From the NCBI RefSeq assembly GCF_001294625.1, contig NZ_CP012677.1, positions 806,001-870,000 of the forward strand: a DNA stretch of 64,000 nucleotides, written 5' to 3'. The notes beneath the pieces are model-generated. The model saw only the letters and a program-made list of their open reading frames with translations. It was not told where the DNA came from and searched no databases. A program made the position numbers and the translations under genes. This document shows positions 1 to 8,383 of the stretch, in pieces (the first letter of the stretch is position 1; the number at the start of each line of letters is the position of its first letter). The DNA is from Arthrobacter alpinus. GTDB lineage: Bacteria; Actinomycetota; Actinomycetes; Actinomycetales; Micrococcaceae.

Positions 1-1220
1 CCCTGGCCGTGTTGACCACCACGTTCACCATCCCCAAGGAACGGGCCAGGGCCTTCGGCGTCTTTGGTGCCATTGCCGGAGCCGGCGGCGCCTTCGGGCT
101 CCTGCTGGGAGGGTTCCTCACCGAAGATTTCAACTGGCGCTGGAACCTATATATCAACGTCTTCATCGCCGTTTTCGCTGTGATCGGCGCCAGCATCTTC
201 CTCAGCCACACAACCGTTCACGGTCCCCGCCCCAAGTTAGACATCCCCGGCACGGCGTTGGTCTGCGCCGCCTTGTTCGGCCTGGTCTACGGCTTCTCCA
301 ATGCCGAAACCGACGGCTGGCATGCGCCGGCGACGTGGGGAATGCTCGTCGCGGCGGTGGTGCTGATGGTCGCGTTCGTGCTGTGGCAGCGCCGCGCCGC
401 GCACCCGATCCTCCCGCTGCACATTGTGCTTGATCGCAACCGTGGTGCCGCCTACGCCTCGGTCCTGATCGCCGGTGCCGGCATGTTTGGCATCTTTTTG
501 TTCGTCACCTACTACGTCCAGACGTCCCTGAACTATTCACCGATCCAGACGGGCATCGGCTTCCTGCCCATGATCGGGATGCTGGTCCTGGCCGCGCAGC
601 TGTCCACCAACATCTTCTTGCCACGGTTCGGGCCCAAGATCATTGTCCCCATCGGCATGGCCCTCTCCGCAGGGGGCATGGCCTACCTGACCCACCTGAA
701 CCTCACCAGCAGCTACGCCGGTGACCTCCTGCCGCCGCTGATGATCATCGGTTTTGGCATTGGCGCGGTCATGCCGGCGGCCATCCAGACCGCCACCTAC
801 GGCGTGGACCGCGAGTTTGCCGGCGTCGCCTCGGCCCTGGTCAACACGAGCCAGCAGGTGGGTGGTTCCGTCGGTACAGCACTGCTAAACACCTTGGCTG
901 CCACGGCGGCCACCAGCTACCTGGCCGCGCATGTGCCGCCGACTGCGGAGATCGCCGCCCAAGCCGCCGTCCAAAGCTACACGGTCGCGTACTGGTGTGG
1001 GGCCGGCTTCTTCGCCTTCGGGGCGGTCCTTGCTGCACTCTTGTTCCGGCGGAAGGGCCAGGGCCAGTCCCTGAACGTGGAGCACACGGGCTTGGCAGAG
1101 TCCCCGGAGGGCACGTTGGCCGACGTCGAACGGGCCGCCGTCGATCTAGCCCCAGTCGAACTGGCCGCGGCACGCCCAGCAGAAAGCCCAGCCGAACACG
1201 TGGCCCGCCATCGGGCCTAG
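1..1220 (+). CDS. DHA2-family MFS drug efflux transporter, 5' truncated by window
   Basis: About 405 residues of a major facilitator permease are visible; the frame is open from base 3 and the N-terminal part lies before the window. The visible part starts in the loop/TM5 region with FGAIAGAGGAFGLLLGG, typical of the antiporter motif C region of EmrB/QacA-type 14-TM proton-drug antiporters. Several hydrophobic segments follow, then a Glu/Ala-rich hydrophilic tail of about 50 residues. Expected role: inner-membrane export of drugs or other lipophilic compounds using the proton gradient. Substrate cannot be read from the sequence. Family call is firm; the start is unknown. Confidence 0.9.
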   Translation, partial: LAVLTTTFTIPKERARAFGVFGAIAGAGGAFGLLLGGFLTEDFNWRWNLYINVFIAVFAVIGASIFLSHTTVHGPRPKLDIPGTALVCAALFGLVYGFSNAETDGWHAPATWGMLVAAVVLMVAFVLWQRRAAHPILPLHIVLDRNRGAAYASVLIAGAGMFGIFLFVTYYVQTSLNYSPIQTGIGFLPMIGMLVLAAQLSTNIFLPRFGPKIIVPIGMALSAGGMAYLTHLNLTSSYAGDLLPPLMIIGFGIGAVMPAAIQTATYGVDREFAGVASALVNTSQQVGGSVGTALLNTLAATAATSYLAAHVPPTAEIAAQAAVQSYTVAYWCGAGFFAFGAVLAALLFRRKGQGQSLNVEHTGLAESPEGTLADVERAAVDLAPVELAAARPAESPAEHVARHRA

Positions 1221-1270
1221 GCAGTGCGCACGGGTGCGGCATTTGTGAAAAACCGGCTCGCGGGCGGAGC

Positions 1271-2137
1271 CTAGTCGTTGGCCCCGGGCAGCACCCCGGG
1301 CAGCACCCCGGGCCCGAAGACCGGCCCCGGGATGGGGCGTTTGGGTGTGATGCCGTCTCCGGAAGACTGGTGCCGCAGCCTGCGCAGCACCCACGGGACC
1401 AAGAATTCTCTGGCCCAGACCAGGTCCCCCGCCCGCGCCGTCTGCCACCTCTGCGGGGGCAGCGGGGTGGGCAGGCGCGGGACGAGCGTGTGGGGGACGT
1501 TCAGCGCATTCAAGGCCATGATGGCGATGGTGTGGTGGCCCAGCGGGGCGAAGTGTAGGCGGTCGCCAGCCCACATTTGCGGGTCGTTCAGCTGGCGCAG
1601 GGACCACATGTCGGCCACGATCGCGTCGTGCCGTGCGGCGATGGTGCGCAGGTTCTCGTTGTAGATGGCCACCCGCCCGCGCACCTTGCCCAGCACGGGG
1701 GTGTCGCGGATGTCCGGGCCGTTGAACAACAACACGGTGGCGCCGGCCGCTGTCATTGTGGCGACGGCCGCATCCAGCGACTCGGCTAGGATGTCAGGGT
1801 CGGAGCCTGGCCGGATCAGGTCGTTGCCGCCGGCGGAGATGCTGATCAGGTCGGGCTTGAGCGACAGTGCCGGTTCCAGTTGTTCACCCAGGATTTGACC
1901 CAGGAGCCGGCCGCGAATGGCCAGGTTGGCGTAGCAGAAGTCGTCCTGGTCGCGGCTGAGCTCCTCGGCGACCCTGTCCGCCCAGCCGCGGTAACCGCCC
2001 GGGCTGCTGGGTTCGGGATCGCCAATCCCCTCGGTGAAGGAGTCACCCATGGCCACATAGCGGTTCCACGGGTGGCGGGGCGCTAACCGCGGTGACTCGG
2101 TGGTTGATTGCTGACGGGGTGCCGTAAATTCATTCAC
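1271..2137 (-). CDS. SGNH/GDSL family hydrolase
   Basis: 288 residues from a GTG start preceded by a purine-rich GGAGGG stretch. Longer in-frame starts would run into the divergent esterase gene, so they are unlikely. The block-I motif GDSFTEG holds the nucleophile Ser33, SAGGND supplies the oxyanion Gly/Asn, and the C-terminal DRLHFAPLGH supplies the Asp/His pair, so the full SGNH catalytic set is present. There is no signal peptide, so a cytoplasmic esterase or lipase-like hydrolase is expected; substrate unknown. The last residues repeat GVLPGVLPG because of a small duplication in the DNA. It is divergent from the esterase at 2241, with about 100 bp between the starts. Confidence 0.85.
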   Translation of the reverse strand: MNEFTAPRQQSTTESPRLAPRHPWNRYVAMGDSFTEGIGDPEPSSPGGYRGWADRVAEELSRDQDDFCYANLAIRGRLLGQILGEQLEPALSLKPDLISISAGGNDLIRPGSDPDILAESLDAAVATMTAAGATVLLFNGPDIRDTPVLGKVRGRVAIYNENLRTIAARHDAIVADMWSLRQLNDPQMWAGDRLHFAPLGHHTIAIMALNALNVPHTLVPRLPTPLPPQRWQTARAGDLVWAREFLVPWVLRRLRHQSSGDGITPKRPIPGPVFGPGVLPGVLPGAND

Positions 2138-2240
2138 CCTCCCATCCTGCCCTCCAGAGTGGTGGTTGTGCCACCACGGCTTCGCCGGTGATGGGCTGGC
2201 GATGATTCTGTGTCCGCCCCAGCCCATGAAAAGATGGGGC

Positions 2241-2876
2241 ATGAGTGAAACCCCTACAGTCCTTTGGTCCCGCCCCGAAAACGAGCGCCCCGGCACCCCC
2301 CTGCTGGTCATGTTCCACGGCTACGGCGCCGATGAGGCCGATCTTTTCGGTCTGGCAGCCCAGCTTCCCGCCGACTTCACAGTGGCCTCTATCCGTGCTC
2401 CCGGAAAGGCCGGCCCCGGGTATGCCTGGTTCCCGCTGCGCACGGACCTCTCCTACTCCCTTGACTCCGTCACCGAAGCTGCCGGCCACGTTCAGGCCTG
2501 GTTCGACGGCGTCCGCACCGCCCACACATCGGTCACCTTACTGGGCTTCTCGCAGGGCATGTGCATGGCCACAACGCTGCTGCGCCACCGGCCCGCGGAC
2601 TACGCCGCCGTCGTCGGACTTTCAGGTTTTGTGGTGGAGGCCCAGGGCAACGACTACTTTGACGACGCCGCCGTGGCCGCCGCGAAGCCGGAGGTGTTCT
2701 GGGGCCGGGATCAAGCCGACCCTGTCATTCCAGCCGCCTCGGTGGAGTTCACCAACACCTGGATGCGTGCCCACGTGCAGCTGACCAAGGTCCTGTATGC
2801 CGGGATTTTCCATGGCATCAACGCCCAGGAAATGGCGCATGTCAGCGAGTTCCTGCAGTACAAGGTGCTCAAGTAA
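2241..2876 (+). CDS. Alpha/beta-hydrolase esterase (phospholipase/carboxylesterase family)
   Basis: 211 residues. HGYGADEADLFGLA near the N terminus is the oxyanion region typical of the YpfH / acyl-protein thioesterase-like carboxylesterase family, and GFSQGM (Ser104) is the nucleophile elbow. The C-terminal part has FWGRDQADPVIP (acid region) and FHGIN (His). The start is the ATG directly before SETPTVLW; a longer frame upstream would overlap the divergent hydrolase and lacks family similarity. Likely a soluble esterase for small acyl esters; natural substrate unknown. It ends at a strong hairpin shared with the convergent S4-domain gene. Confidence 0.85.
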   Translation: MSETPTVLWSRPENERPGTPLLVMFHGYGADEADLFGLAAQLPADFTVASIRAPGKAGPGYAWFPLRTDLSYSLDSVTEAAGHVQAWFDGVRTAHTSVTLLGFSQGMCMATTLLRHRPADYAAVVGLSGFVVEAQGNDYFDDAAVAAAKPEVFWGRDQADPVIPAASVEFTNTWMRAHVQLTKVLYAGIFHGINAQEMAHVSEFLQYKVLK

Positions 2877-2894
2877 CGGTATTTATGCACGGCG

Positions 2895-2931
2895 GCGGGC
2901 ACCCCGGCTGGGGTGCCCGCAGCCGCACTTT
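2895..2931. terminator. Bidirectional terminator hairpin
   Basis: A perfect 11-bp GC-rich stem (2895-2905 with 2910-2920), loop GGCT, followed by a short T run on the plus strand. It lies between two convergent genes, the esterase ending at 2876 and the S4 gene ending at 2948. Confidence 0.8.
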
Positions 2932-2947
2932 TGCAGTGCTTGAGGCG

Positions 2948-3178
2948 TTACTTTCTGGCTTTGATCCGGACGGTTTCGCCGTTGACGGTGACGGTGTCGC
3001 CGTCGTGCAACTGGCTGCCGCGGCGCTCGTCAATCTCGCCGTTGACCTTCACCATGCCGTTCTTGATGAGGTCAGCCGCTTCCACGCCGTCCTCCACCAG
3101 GCTGGCAAGTTTGAGTAGCTGGCCCAGTCGGATCATGTCGTCGCGGATGGGGATGTCAATGATCTCGTGTGAACTCAT
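2948..3178 (-). CDS. S4-domain RNA-binding protein
   Basis: 76 residues forming essentially one S4 domain: an N-terminal helix (IRLGQLLKLASLVEDG), then GMVKVNGEIDERRGSQLHDGDTV, the typical S4 beta strand and Lys/Arg surface. This size class (YbcJ/YaaA/RqcP-like) binds structured RNA such as rRNA or tRNA; some members act in ribosome-associated quality control. Which sub-family this one belongs to cannot be decided from the sequence alone. The start is the ATG at 3178. It stands alone, convergent with the esterase and divergent from the lactonase gene. Confidence 0.85.
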   Translation of the reverse strand: MSSHEIIDIPIRDDMIRLGQLLKLASLVEDGVEAADLIKNGMVKVNGEIDERRGSQLHDGDTVTVNGETVRIKARK

Positions 3179-3263
3179 ATGTTAATTGTGCAGCATGGAA
3201 GGGCGTGCGGCGCTCCGGGGCGGTAGCGTGGAGGCAATAGCCCCTCCGATCGGAGAACCACCC

Positions 3264-4304
3264 GTGCCAGCCACACCCGAACTCCTTGTCAGCTCCTACA
3301 CGGAGGAAGGCTCGGGTACGGGCCCGGGAATCCGCCGCTATGCCCTGGCCGCCGACGCCACGATCGGCCCGCTGCTGGCGCAGAGCTCCGGGGTGTCGAA
3401 CCCGTCATTTTTGGCCGTCGGGGCGGGCAAACTGTTCGCCGTCGAGGAGGGTGCCAACGGTTCCGTGGCAGCCCTGGACCCGGAAACACTGGGGTTTTTG
3501 GGCCGGGCCTGGTCCGGCGGCGCCGATCCCTGCCACCTCATGGTGGTGGGTGAGAGCGTCGTTGCCGCCAACTATTCCTCGGGCACCGCCGCCGTCATCC
3601 CCGTGGCCGGTTGGGGGAGTGCGACGCCGACCCCTTCTGTGCTGCTGTCCAACCCGGGCAGTGGTCCCGTCAGCCGGCGGCAGGATTCCTCCCACGCCCA
3701 CCAAGTCACGGCGACGCCGTGGGGCACGGTGTTAGTGGCTGATCTGGGCGCCGACAGGGTGGATGAATATTCCCTGGTGGATGGCAGCTACCAACGCCAA
3801 GGCTCCGCCGTGCTGCCGCCGGGGACTGGTCCTCGCCACGTAGCCATCCGGGGTGAGCACCTGCTGGTGGCGGGGGAGCTGGACGGGTTCTTGCACGTGT
3901 TGCGCCGCACTGTTGAAGGTGACGGCCACCGCTGGCAATGGCGCTGCCGAACACCCCTGGCAGCAACCGCGGAGGCGATTGAGAGCGCAGAGCAGTTTTA
4001 CCCCTCCCATATCCAGCTCTCCGCAGATGCCACCACGCTGTACGCCACCGTCCGTGGGCCCAACACGCTGGTGGCGTTGGAGGTGACAAATCTCGATACG
4101 GACCCGGTGCCGGTATTTCGTACCGAGGTGCCCACCGGCGGGAATTGGCCGCGCCACTTTGCCGTGGGACACGGCAAGATCTACGTCGCCAACCAGCTTT
4201 CGGACACTGTCACGGTCTTTGATGTGGACGCGGACGGCCTGCCCGGAGCGGAAGCGGTGCAGACGCTGGACTTTGGCAGCCCCGCCTGCATCCTGCTCGC
4301 CTGA
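3264..4304 (+). CDS. Lactonase family protein (7-bladed beta-propeller, Pgl/YbhE type)
   Basis: 346 residues from a GTG preceded by GGAGAA with 8-base spacing; the longer upstream frame has no Shine-Dalgarno. The protein has regular propeller-type repeats (for example NPSFLAVGAGKLFAVEEG, HAHQVTATPWGTVLVADLG, TGPRHVAIRGEHLLVAGE, YPSHIQLSADATTLYATVRG, NWPRHFAVGHGKIYVANQ). This is the layout of the PF10282 lactonase family, which includes 6-phosphogluconolactonase and muconate lactonizing enzymes. Role: probable cytoplasmic lactone hydrolysis; 6-phosphogluconolactonase is a guess. No linked pentose-phosphate genes are present. Confidence 0.75.
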   Translation: MPATPELLVSSYTEEGSGTGPGIRRYALAADATIGPLLAQSSGVSNPSFLAVGAGKLFAVEEGANGSVAALDPETLGFLGRAWSGGADPCHLMVVGESVVAANYSSGTAAVIPVAGWGSATPTPSVLLSNPGSGPVSRRQDSSHAHQVTATPWGTVLVADLGADRVDEYSLVDGSYQRQGSAVLPPGTGPRHVAIRGEHLLVAGELDGFLHVLRRTVEGDGHRWQWRCRTPLAATAEAIESAEQFYPSHIQLSADATTLYATVRGPNTLVALEVTNLDTDPVPVFRTEVPTGGNWPRHFAVGHGKIYVANQLSDTVTVFDVDADGLPGAEAVQTLDFGSPACILLA

Positions 4305-4320
4305 GCGGCCACACTTTCCC

Positions 4321-4393
4321 TATGCGTTGGACTGGGTGGGAGTCGGGCGCCTCTGGACAAGATGCGCTGAACCTACGCCAGATCCAACGCATA
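4321..4393 (+). repeat. 73-bp element, copy A (complementary ends)
   Basis: Starts TATGCGTTGGA and ends TCCAACGCATA, an 11-bp perfect inverted repeat that continues outward with TTTCC/GGAAA. A second element of exactly the same length is at 44991-45063; the two align without gaps at roughly 60% of positions, including a central GGACRAGATGC block. Copy A lies between the lactonase gene and glyS. Nature unknown: small mobile repeat, structured RNA or protein-binding site. Confidence 0.55.
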
Positions 4394-4409
4394 AGGAAAC
4401 AAAAGTTTT

Positions 4410-4446
4410 AGCATGCGCAAAATTCGGCGCGGGTCCGGCGCATGCT
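4410..4446 (+). promoter_or_regulatory. Inverted repeat in glyS leader
   Basis: AGCATGCGC (4410-4418) and GCGCATGCT (4438-4446) are perfectly complementary around a 19-nt loop. A smaller GTCCG/CGGAC hairpin lies at about 4488-4500. Both sit in the roughly 140 bases before the glyS start and could be an operator or an mRNA hairpin. It does not match the T-box pattern. Confidence 0.4.
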
Positions 4447-4536
4447 GGTTCAATTCCCGCCGGACAGCGCCGAAACGGTAGGGTTGAGTCCGGAACGGAC
4501 CGCACCCAGCGGCCTCGTAATTAATAGGAGTTAATA

Positions 4537-5922
4537 GTGGCGCCTCAGTCCAAGCTAGACCAGGTCATTTCGCTCGCGAAACGTCGCGGCTTTGTTTTTC
4601 AGGCCGGTGAGATTTACGGCGGTACGCGGTCGGCCTGGGATTACGGCCCCCTCGGTGTTGAGCTGAAGGAAAACATCAAGCGCGAATGGTGGCAGTCATT
4701 TGTGCGCGGCCGCGAGGACATGGTCGGCCTAGATTCCTCCATCATCTTGCCCAAGGCCGTGTGGGAAGCTTCCGGACACGTGGCCACGTTCACCGACCCG
4801 CTCATCGAGTGCACCCAGTGCCACAAGCGCCACCGCCAGGACCACCTGGTCGAGTCGTTCGTGGCGAAGAAGAAGCGCCAGCCTGTTGACGGCATGGACG
4901 AGATTGTCTGCCCCGATTGCGGCACCAAGGGCCAATGGACCGAACCGCAGATGTTCTCCGGGCTGATCAAGACTTTCCTGGGCCCGGTCGACAACGAAGC
5001 TGGCCTGGCCTTCCTTCGCCCGGAAACCGCCCAGGGCATCTTCGTGAACTTCAACAACGTGCTCACCACCTCCCGCAAGAAGCCCCCGTTCGGCATCGGC
5101 CAGATCGGCAAGGCGTTCCGCAACGAGATCACACCGGGCAACTTCATCTTCCGCACCCGAGAGTTCGAGCAGATGGAAATCGAGTTCTTCGTGCCCGGCG
5201 AAGACGCCGATAAATGGTTCAAGGAATGGGTGGAGCTGTGCTGGGACTGGTTCCTTGACCTGGGCATCAACCCGGGGAACATGCGCCGCTTTGACGTCCC
5301 TGAGGACGAGCGAGCCCACTACTCCGCCGGCACCATCGACTTTGAATACAAGTTCGGCTTCCAGGGCTCAGAGTGGGGTGAGCTCATGGGCGTCGCCAAC
5401 CGCACCGACTATGATCTGAACTCGCACACCAAGGGCTCCGGCACGGATCTTAGCTACTTCAACCAGGCCTCGGGCGAGCGCTTCACCCCTTACGTGATCG
5501 AGCCCTCCTTCGGCCTGACGCGTTCCATGATGGCGTTCTTGGTAGATGCGTTCACCGAGGATGAGGCCCCCAACGCCAAGGGTGGGGTAGACAAGCGCAC
5601 CGTGCTGAAGTTGGACCCGCGCCTGGCCCCCGTCAAGGCTGCCGTACTGCCGCTGAGCCGCAACGAGGAGCTGTCCCCGAAGGCCAAGGAACTCGCCAAC
5701 CAGTTGCGCAAGCACTGGAACATCGAGTTCGACGACGCCGGCGCCATCGGCCGACGCTACCGCCGCCAGGACGAGATCGGCACCCCATTCTGCATCACGG
5801 TCGACTTCGACACCCTCGATGATAATGCCGTGACCATTCGCGAACGCGACACCATGAGCCAGGAACGCGTGCCCCTGGACCAGGTCCAGGCGTACCTGGC
5901 AACCCGCCTTCTGGGTGCCTAG
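4537..5922 (+). CDS. glyS: Glycyl-tRNA synthetase (class II, alpha2 type)
   Basis: 461 residues, the usual size for the single-chain dimeric GlyRS. It charges tRNA-Gly with glycine. The N-terminal class II core begins [29 protein letters not shown] CxxC...CxxC insertion (CTQCHKRH and CPDCGTKG) probably binds zinc. Motif 2 is seen in the [25 protein letters not shown] region, and the C-terminal anticodon-binding domain starts near [11 protein letters not shown]. The GTG start has AGGAG six bases upstream. The leader carries the 73-bp element and a 9-bp inverted repeat. Two bases separate it from the GNAT gene, suggesting co-transcription. Confidence 0.96.
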   Translation: MAPQSKLDQVISLAKRRGFVFQAGEIYGGTRSAWDYGPLGVELKENIKREWWQSFVRGREDMVGLDSSIILPKAVWEASGHVATFTDPLIECTQCHKRHRQDHLVESFVAKKKRQPVDGMDEIVCPDCGTKGQWTEPQMFSGLIKTFLGPVDNEAGLAFLRPETAQGIFVNFNNVLTTSRKKPPFGIGQIGKAFRNEITPGNFIFRTREFEQMEIEFFVPGEDADKWFKEWVELCWDWFLDLGINPGNMRRFDVPEDERAHYSAGTIDFEYKFGFQGSEWGELMGVANRTDYDLNSHTKGSGTDLSYFNQASGERFTPYVIEPSFGLTRSMMAFLVDAFTEDEAPNAKGGVDKRTVLKLDPRLAPVKAAVLPLSRNEELSPKAKELANQLRKHWNIEFDDAGAIGRRYRRQDEIGTPFCITVDFDTLDDNAVTIRERDTMSQERVPLDQVQAYLATRLLGA

Positions 5923-5924
5923 GA

Positions 5925-6914
5925 ATGGCTGAACTTTCGTACCGGCCGTGGCAGGACGGCGACGATCTGACGCTCCTGGAGATCTGGGGCGACGCCGATT
6001 CCAGCGCATCCGGGCAGTTCCGTGCAGCGCTGGCACCGGAATCCGACAGCGGCCCGTGGCGGCGCACCATCGTCGCCGAGGACCAGGGCATCCCGGTCGC
6101 GGCCGGGGTGGTGTACTCCACCGCCTTGCACCCGCAGCGTTTGTGGGCGTTCGTGGAGGTTGCCAAGGACCACCGCCAGGCTGGCGTGGGTGCCACCTTG
6201 CTGACCATGCTCCGTCGCGAAGCCGAGGGAGCGCTGGCCGCCGGCTTGATCAGTACGACGGCGTTGCGCACCAAGGTTGCCCCGGGCACCTCGGGCGCGG
6301 CGTTTGGTGCAGCCATGGGCCTGGGCGTTTTGCAGCGCAACCGTGTTGTTGAGGTGGCCCCCGGGGTCCTGAAGCTTCCGGCGTTTGGCGAAGGCACAGA
6401 GGCGGAGGCCACGGCACGTGTCGCGGACCTGGCCACCGGCTCGGTGGAACTCACCGATGTTGTGGGCAGGTACTACGAGTCGGTGAACGCGTGGGACCCC
6501 ACCGGGCCGCTGTCACCGGGAGCCGTCCAGCGGATGTTCCTGGACGACCTCACCGGAGCCCACGGCGCCCTGGTGCTACGGGCCGAACCGTCAAGTGCCT
6601 TCGGCGCCACCGTGCAGCCCAGTAAAAAGGGTCGCATCGAGGCGTTTGCCGTCAGCTACTCCCAAGGCCACCTGTTCCCCGAGGACGGAGCGGCGCCGTC
6701 CGCCTCGGAGGTGTTCCTTGGTGTGGAGCCCAAACTCTCCCCTAAAGACGCCGTTCGAGCCGTGTACGACCTCCTGGCCCTGATCACCCACCAGTACCCC
6801 GTACTGCTGGAACTGGACGATTCCATGGAGGCCCTGGCCGCCGTCGTCAATCCCCTGATCGAGGCCGGCGCAGCCCGGGTCCGCGGCACCGAAACACTGG
6901 TGCTCGGGGAGTAG
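5925..6914 (+). CDS. GNAT-family N-acetyltransferase domain protein
   Basis: 329 residues. An N-terminal acetyltransferase fold is indicated by VEVAKDHRQAGVGATLLTMLRREA at about 70-95, which resembles the GNAT acetyl-CoA site (R/Q-x-x-G-x-G/A). The C-terminal half (about 150-329) is larger than a single GNAT domain and may be a degenerate second GNAT or an accessory domain. It directly follows glyS, so it is likely translated from the same transcript. Substrate unknown. Confidence 0.7.
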   Translation: MAELSYRPWQDGDDLTLLEIWGDADSSASGQFRAALAPESDSGPWRRTIVAEDQGIPVAAGVVYSTALHPQRLWAFVEVAKDHRQAGVGATLLTMLRREAEGALAAGLISTTALRTKVAPGTSGAAFGAAMGLGVLQRNRVVEVAPGVLKLPAFGEGTEAEATARVADLATGSVELTDVVGRYYESVNAWDPTGPLSPGAVQRMFLDDLTGAHGALVLRAEPSSAFGATVQPSKKGRIEAFAVSYSQGHLFPEDGAAPSASEVFLGVEPKLSPKDAVRAVYDLLALITHQYPVLLELDDSMEALAAVVNPLIEAGAARVRGTETLVLGE

Positions 6915-6919
6915 CACCC

Positions 6920-6949
6920 GGCGCCGGAGCCTGTCGAGACTCCGGCGCC
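6920..6949. terminator. GC-rich hairpin with GAGCCTGTCGAGAC loop repeat
   Basis: GGCGCCGGAG and CTCCGGCGCC form a perfect 10-bp stem around a 10-nt loop. The motif GAGCCTGTCGAGAC at the stem/loop recurs at 56263. There is no T run, so transcription termination is possible but not assured; it may simply be a dispersed palindromic repeat. Confidence 0.5.
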
Positions 6950-7096
6950 GGAGCCAGTATTCCCTCGGCGACTTTCCGGCCATCGGCCGCGGGCGGTCTA
7001 CGGCCTCCCTGACGTCGCCTACGGAAACACCGGCTTCGTCGCCTCCGGTGATTTGGACAGGCGCAACCACATAACAACAAGGACCGATTACCGCCC

Positions 7097-8383
7097 ATGG
7101 GCCACTCACATTCGCATGATGGTGACGACTCCACGTTGACCCGCCCGGAACTGCGCCGCCGCAAGGCGGTGCGGCGCCGGGCCGTGGTGTTGTTGAGCTG
7201 GATCTTGGTGCCGCTGGGACTGCTCACGGTGGTGGCGATGATGATGTTGTGGCCCGGAGGCGGTGATGGTGCCCCATTGGCAGGGAATCCTTACTCAGCG
7301 GCGCCGGGCGCCAGCATCGATACGGGGACGGTGCAACGAACGGCCACGGAGGACTGTCCCGGCAGTGCCGGCGGCCCGGGGGCTAGTTGTTTCATCGCCC
7401 ACACGGCGGTAGCCGGCCTGGCCGATGTGCCCGTGGTGGTCAGCCCCGATGTTGTCCAAGCCCGTGGTGTGCGGGTCGGGGACAAGATCAGCTACCTGAA
7501 CCTGTCGGGGCTTGTTGCCGTGACAGGTGTTCAGCAAGAGGGCCCGCAATACGTCTTCATGGATTTTGTCCGCACCCTGCCGATGGGTCTGCTGGCGCTG
7601 CTCTACGCCGTGGTGGTCATCGCCGTGGCCAGGTGGCGCGGGCTGCGGGCGATCGTGGGGCTGGGCGGGGCGTTCGCGGTGCTGTCCTGGTTCATCTTGC
7701 CCGCACTGGCTGAGGGGAAATCACCGCTGCTAGTGGCCCTGGTGGGGTCCTCTGCCATCATGTTCGGGGTACTGTATTTCGCCCATGGGTTCTCGGCCCG
7801 GACGTCCACTGCTTTGCTGGGAACCTTGTTCGGATTGGGGGTCACTGCCGGAGTCGCCTTTTGGGCTGTGGATGCGGCGGCCTTGACCGGCACCTCCGGG
7901 CACAACTCCTACCAGTTGTTGAACCTGACCCAGGGCATGTCGCTGTCAGGGATGATCCTGTGCGGGCTGGTGATTTCCGGGCTGGGCGTGCTCAACGATG
8001 TCACCATCACACAGTCCTCGGCGGTGTGGGAGCTGTATGAGCTGGCCCCGCACACCAGCGCCCGGGAGTTGTTCACCGCGGCCATGCGCATTGGGCGTGA
8101 CCACATCGCTTCCACCGTTTACACCATTGCTTTCGCCTACGCAGGCAGTGCCTTGCCGGTGCTGCTGATGGTCTCCCTGTATGACCAGCCCCTGATCCAG
8201 GCCCTGACCGGTGTCGAGCTGGCGGAGGAGGTGGTGCGGATACTGGTCGGCTCCATCGGGCTGGTCCTGGCCATACCGGTCACGACAGCGGTCGCGGTCG
8301 CCGTCGTGAAGTCCACCGGCCGGGGAGCAGCTGGCGCCCGCCCCGTGGCGGAGCCTGTCGACACCAAAGTCATTGCATGCTGA
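7097..8383 (+). CDS. YibE/F family integral membrane protein
   Basis: 428 residues with a His/Asp-rich N terminus (GHSHSHDGDD), a first TM near 30-55, an extracytoplasmic region of about 90 residues, then seven or so further TM segments. GLVISGLGVLNDVTITQSSAVWEL is the most characteristic YibE/F motif. The family is widespread in Gram-positive bacteria and its function is not established; transport is assumed from topology. The ATG has only a distant purine-rich AAGGA, so the exact start is moderately supported. It converges with the FAD hydroxylase, whose stop overlaps this gene by 14 bp. Confidence 0.85.
   Translation: MGHSHSHDGDDSTLTRPELRRRKAVRRRAVVLLSWILVPLGLLTVVAMMMLWPGGGDGAPLAGNPYSAAPGASIDTGTVQRTATEDCPGSAGGPGASCFIAHTAVAGLADVPVVVSPDVVQARGVRVGDKISYLNLSGLVAVTGVQQEGPQYVFMDFVRTLPMGLLALLYAVVVIAVARWRGLRAIVGLGGAFAVLSWFILPALAEGKSPLLVALVGSSAIMFGVLYFAHGFSARTSTALLGTLFGLGVTAGVAFWAVDAAALTGTSGHNSYQLLNLTQGMSLSGMILCGLVISGLGVLNDVTITQSSAVWELYELAPHTSARELFTAAMRIGRDHIASTVYTIAFAYAGSALPVLLMVSLYDQPLIQALTGVELAEEVVRILVGSIGLVLAIPVTTAVAVAVVKSTGRGAAGARPVAEPVDTKVIAC

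Noticed and set aside
4440..4465. T-arm-like sequence (GGTTCAATTCC) upstream of glyS
   Set aside because: No matching acceptor, D or anticodon arms could be folded around it, so it is not a tRNA gene.
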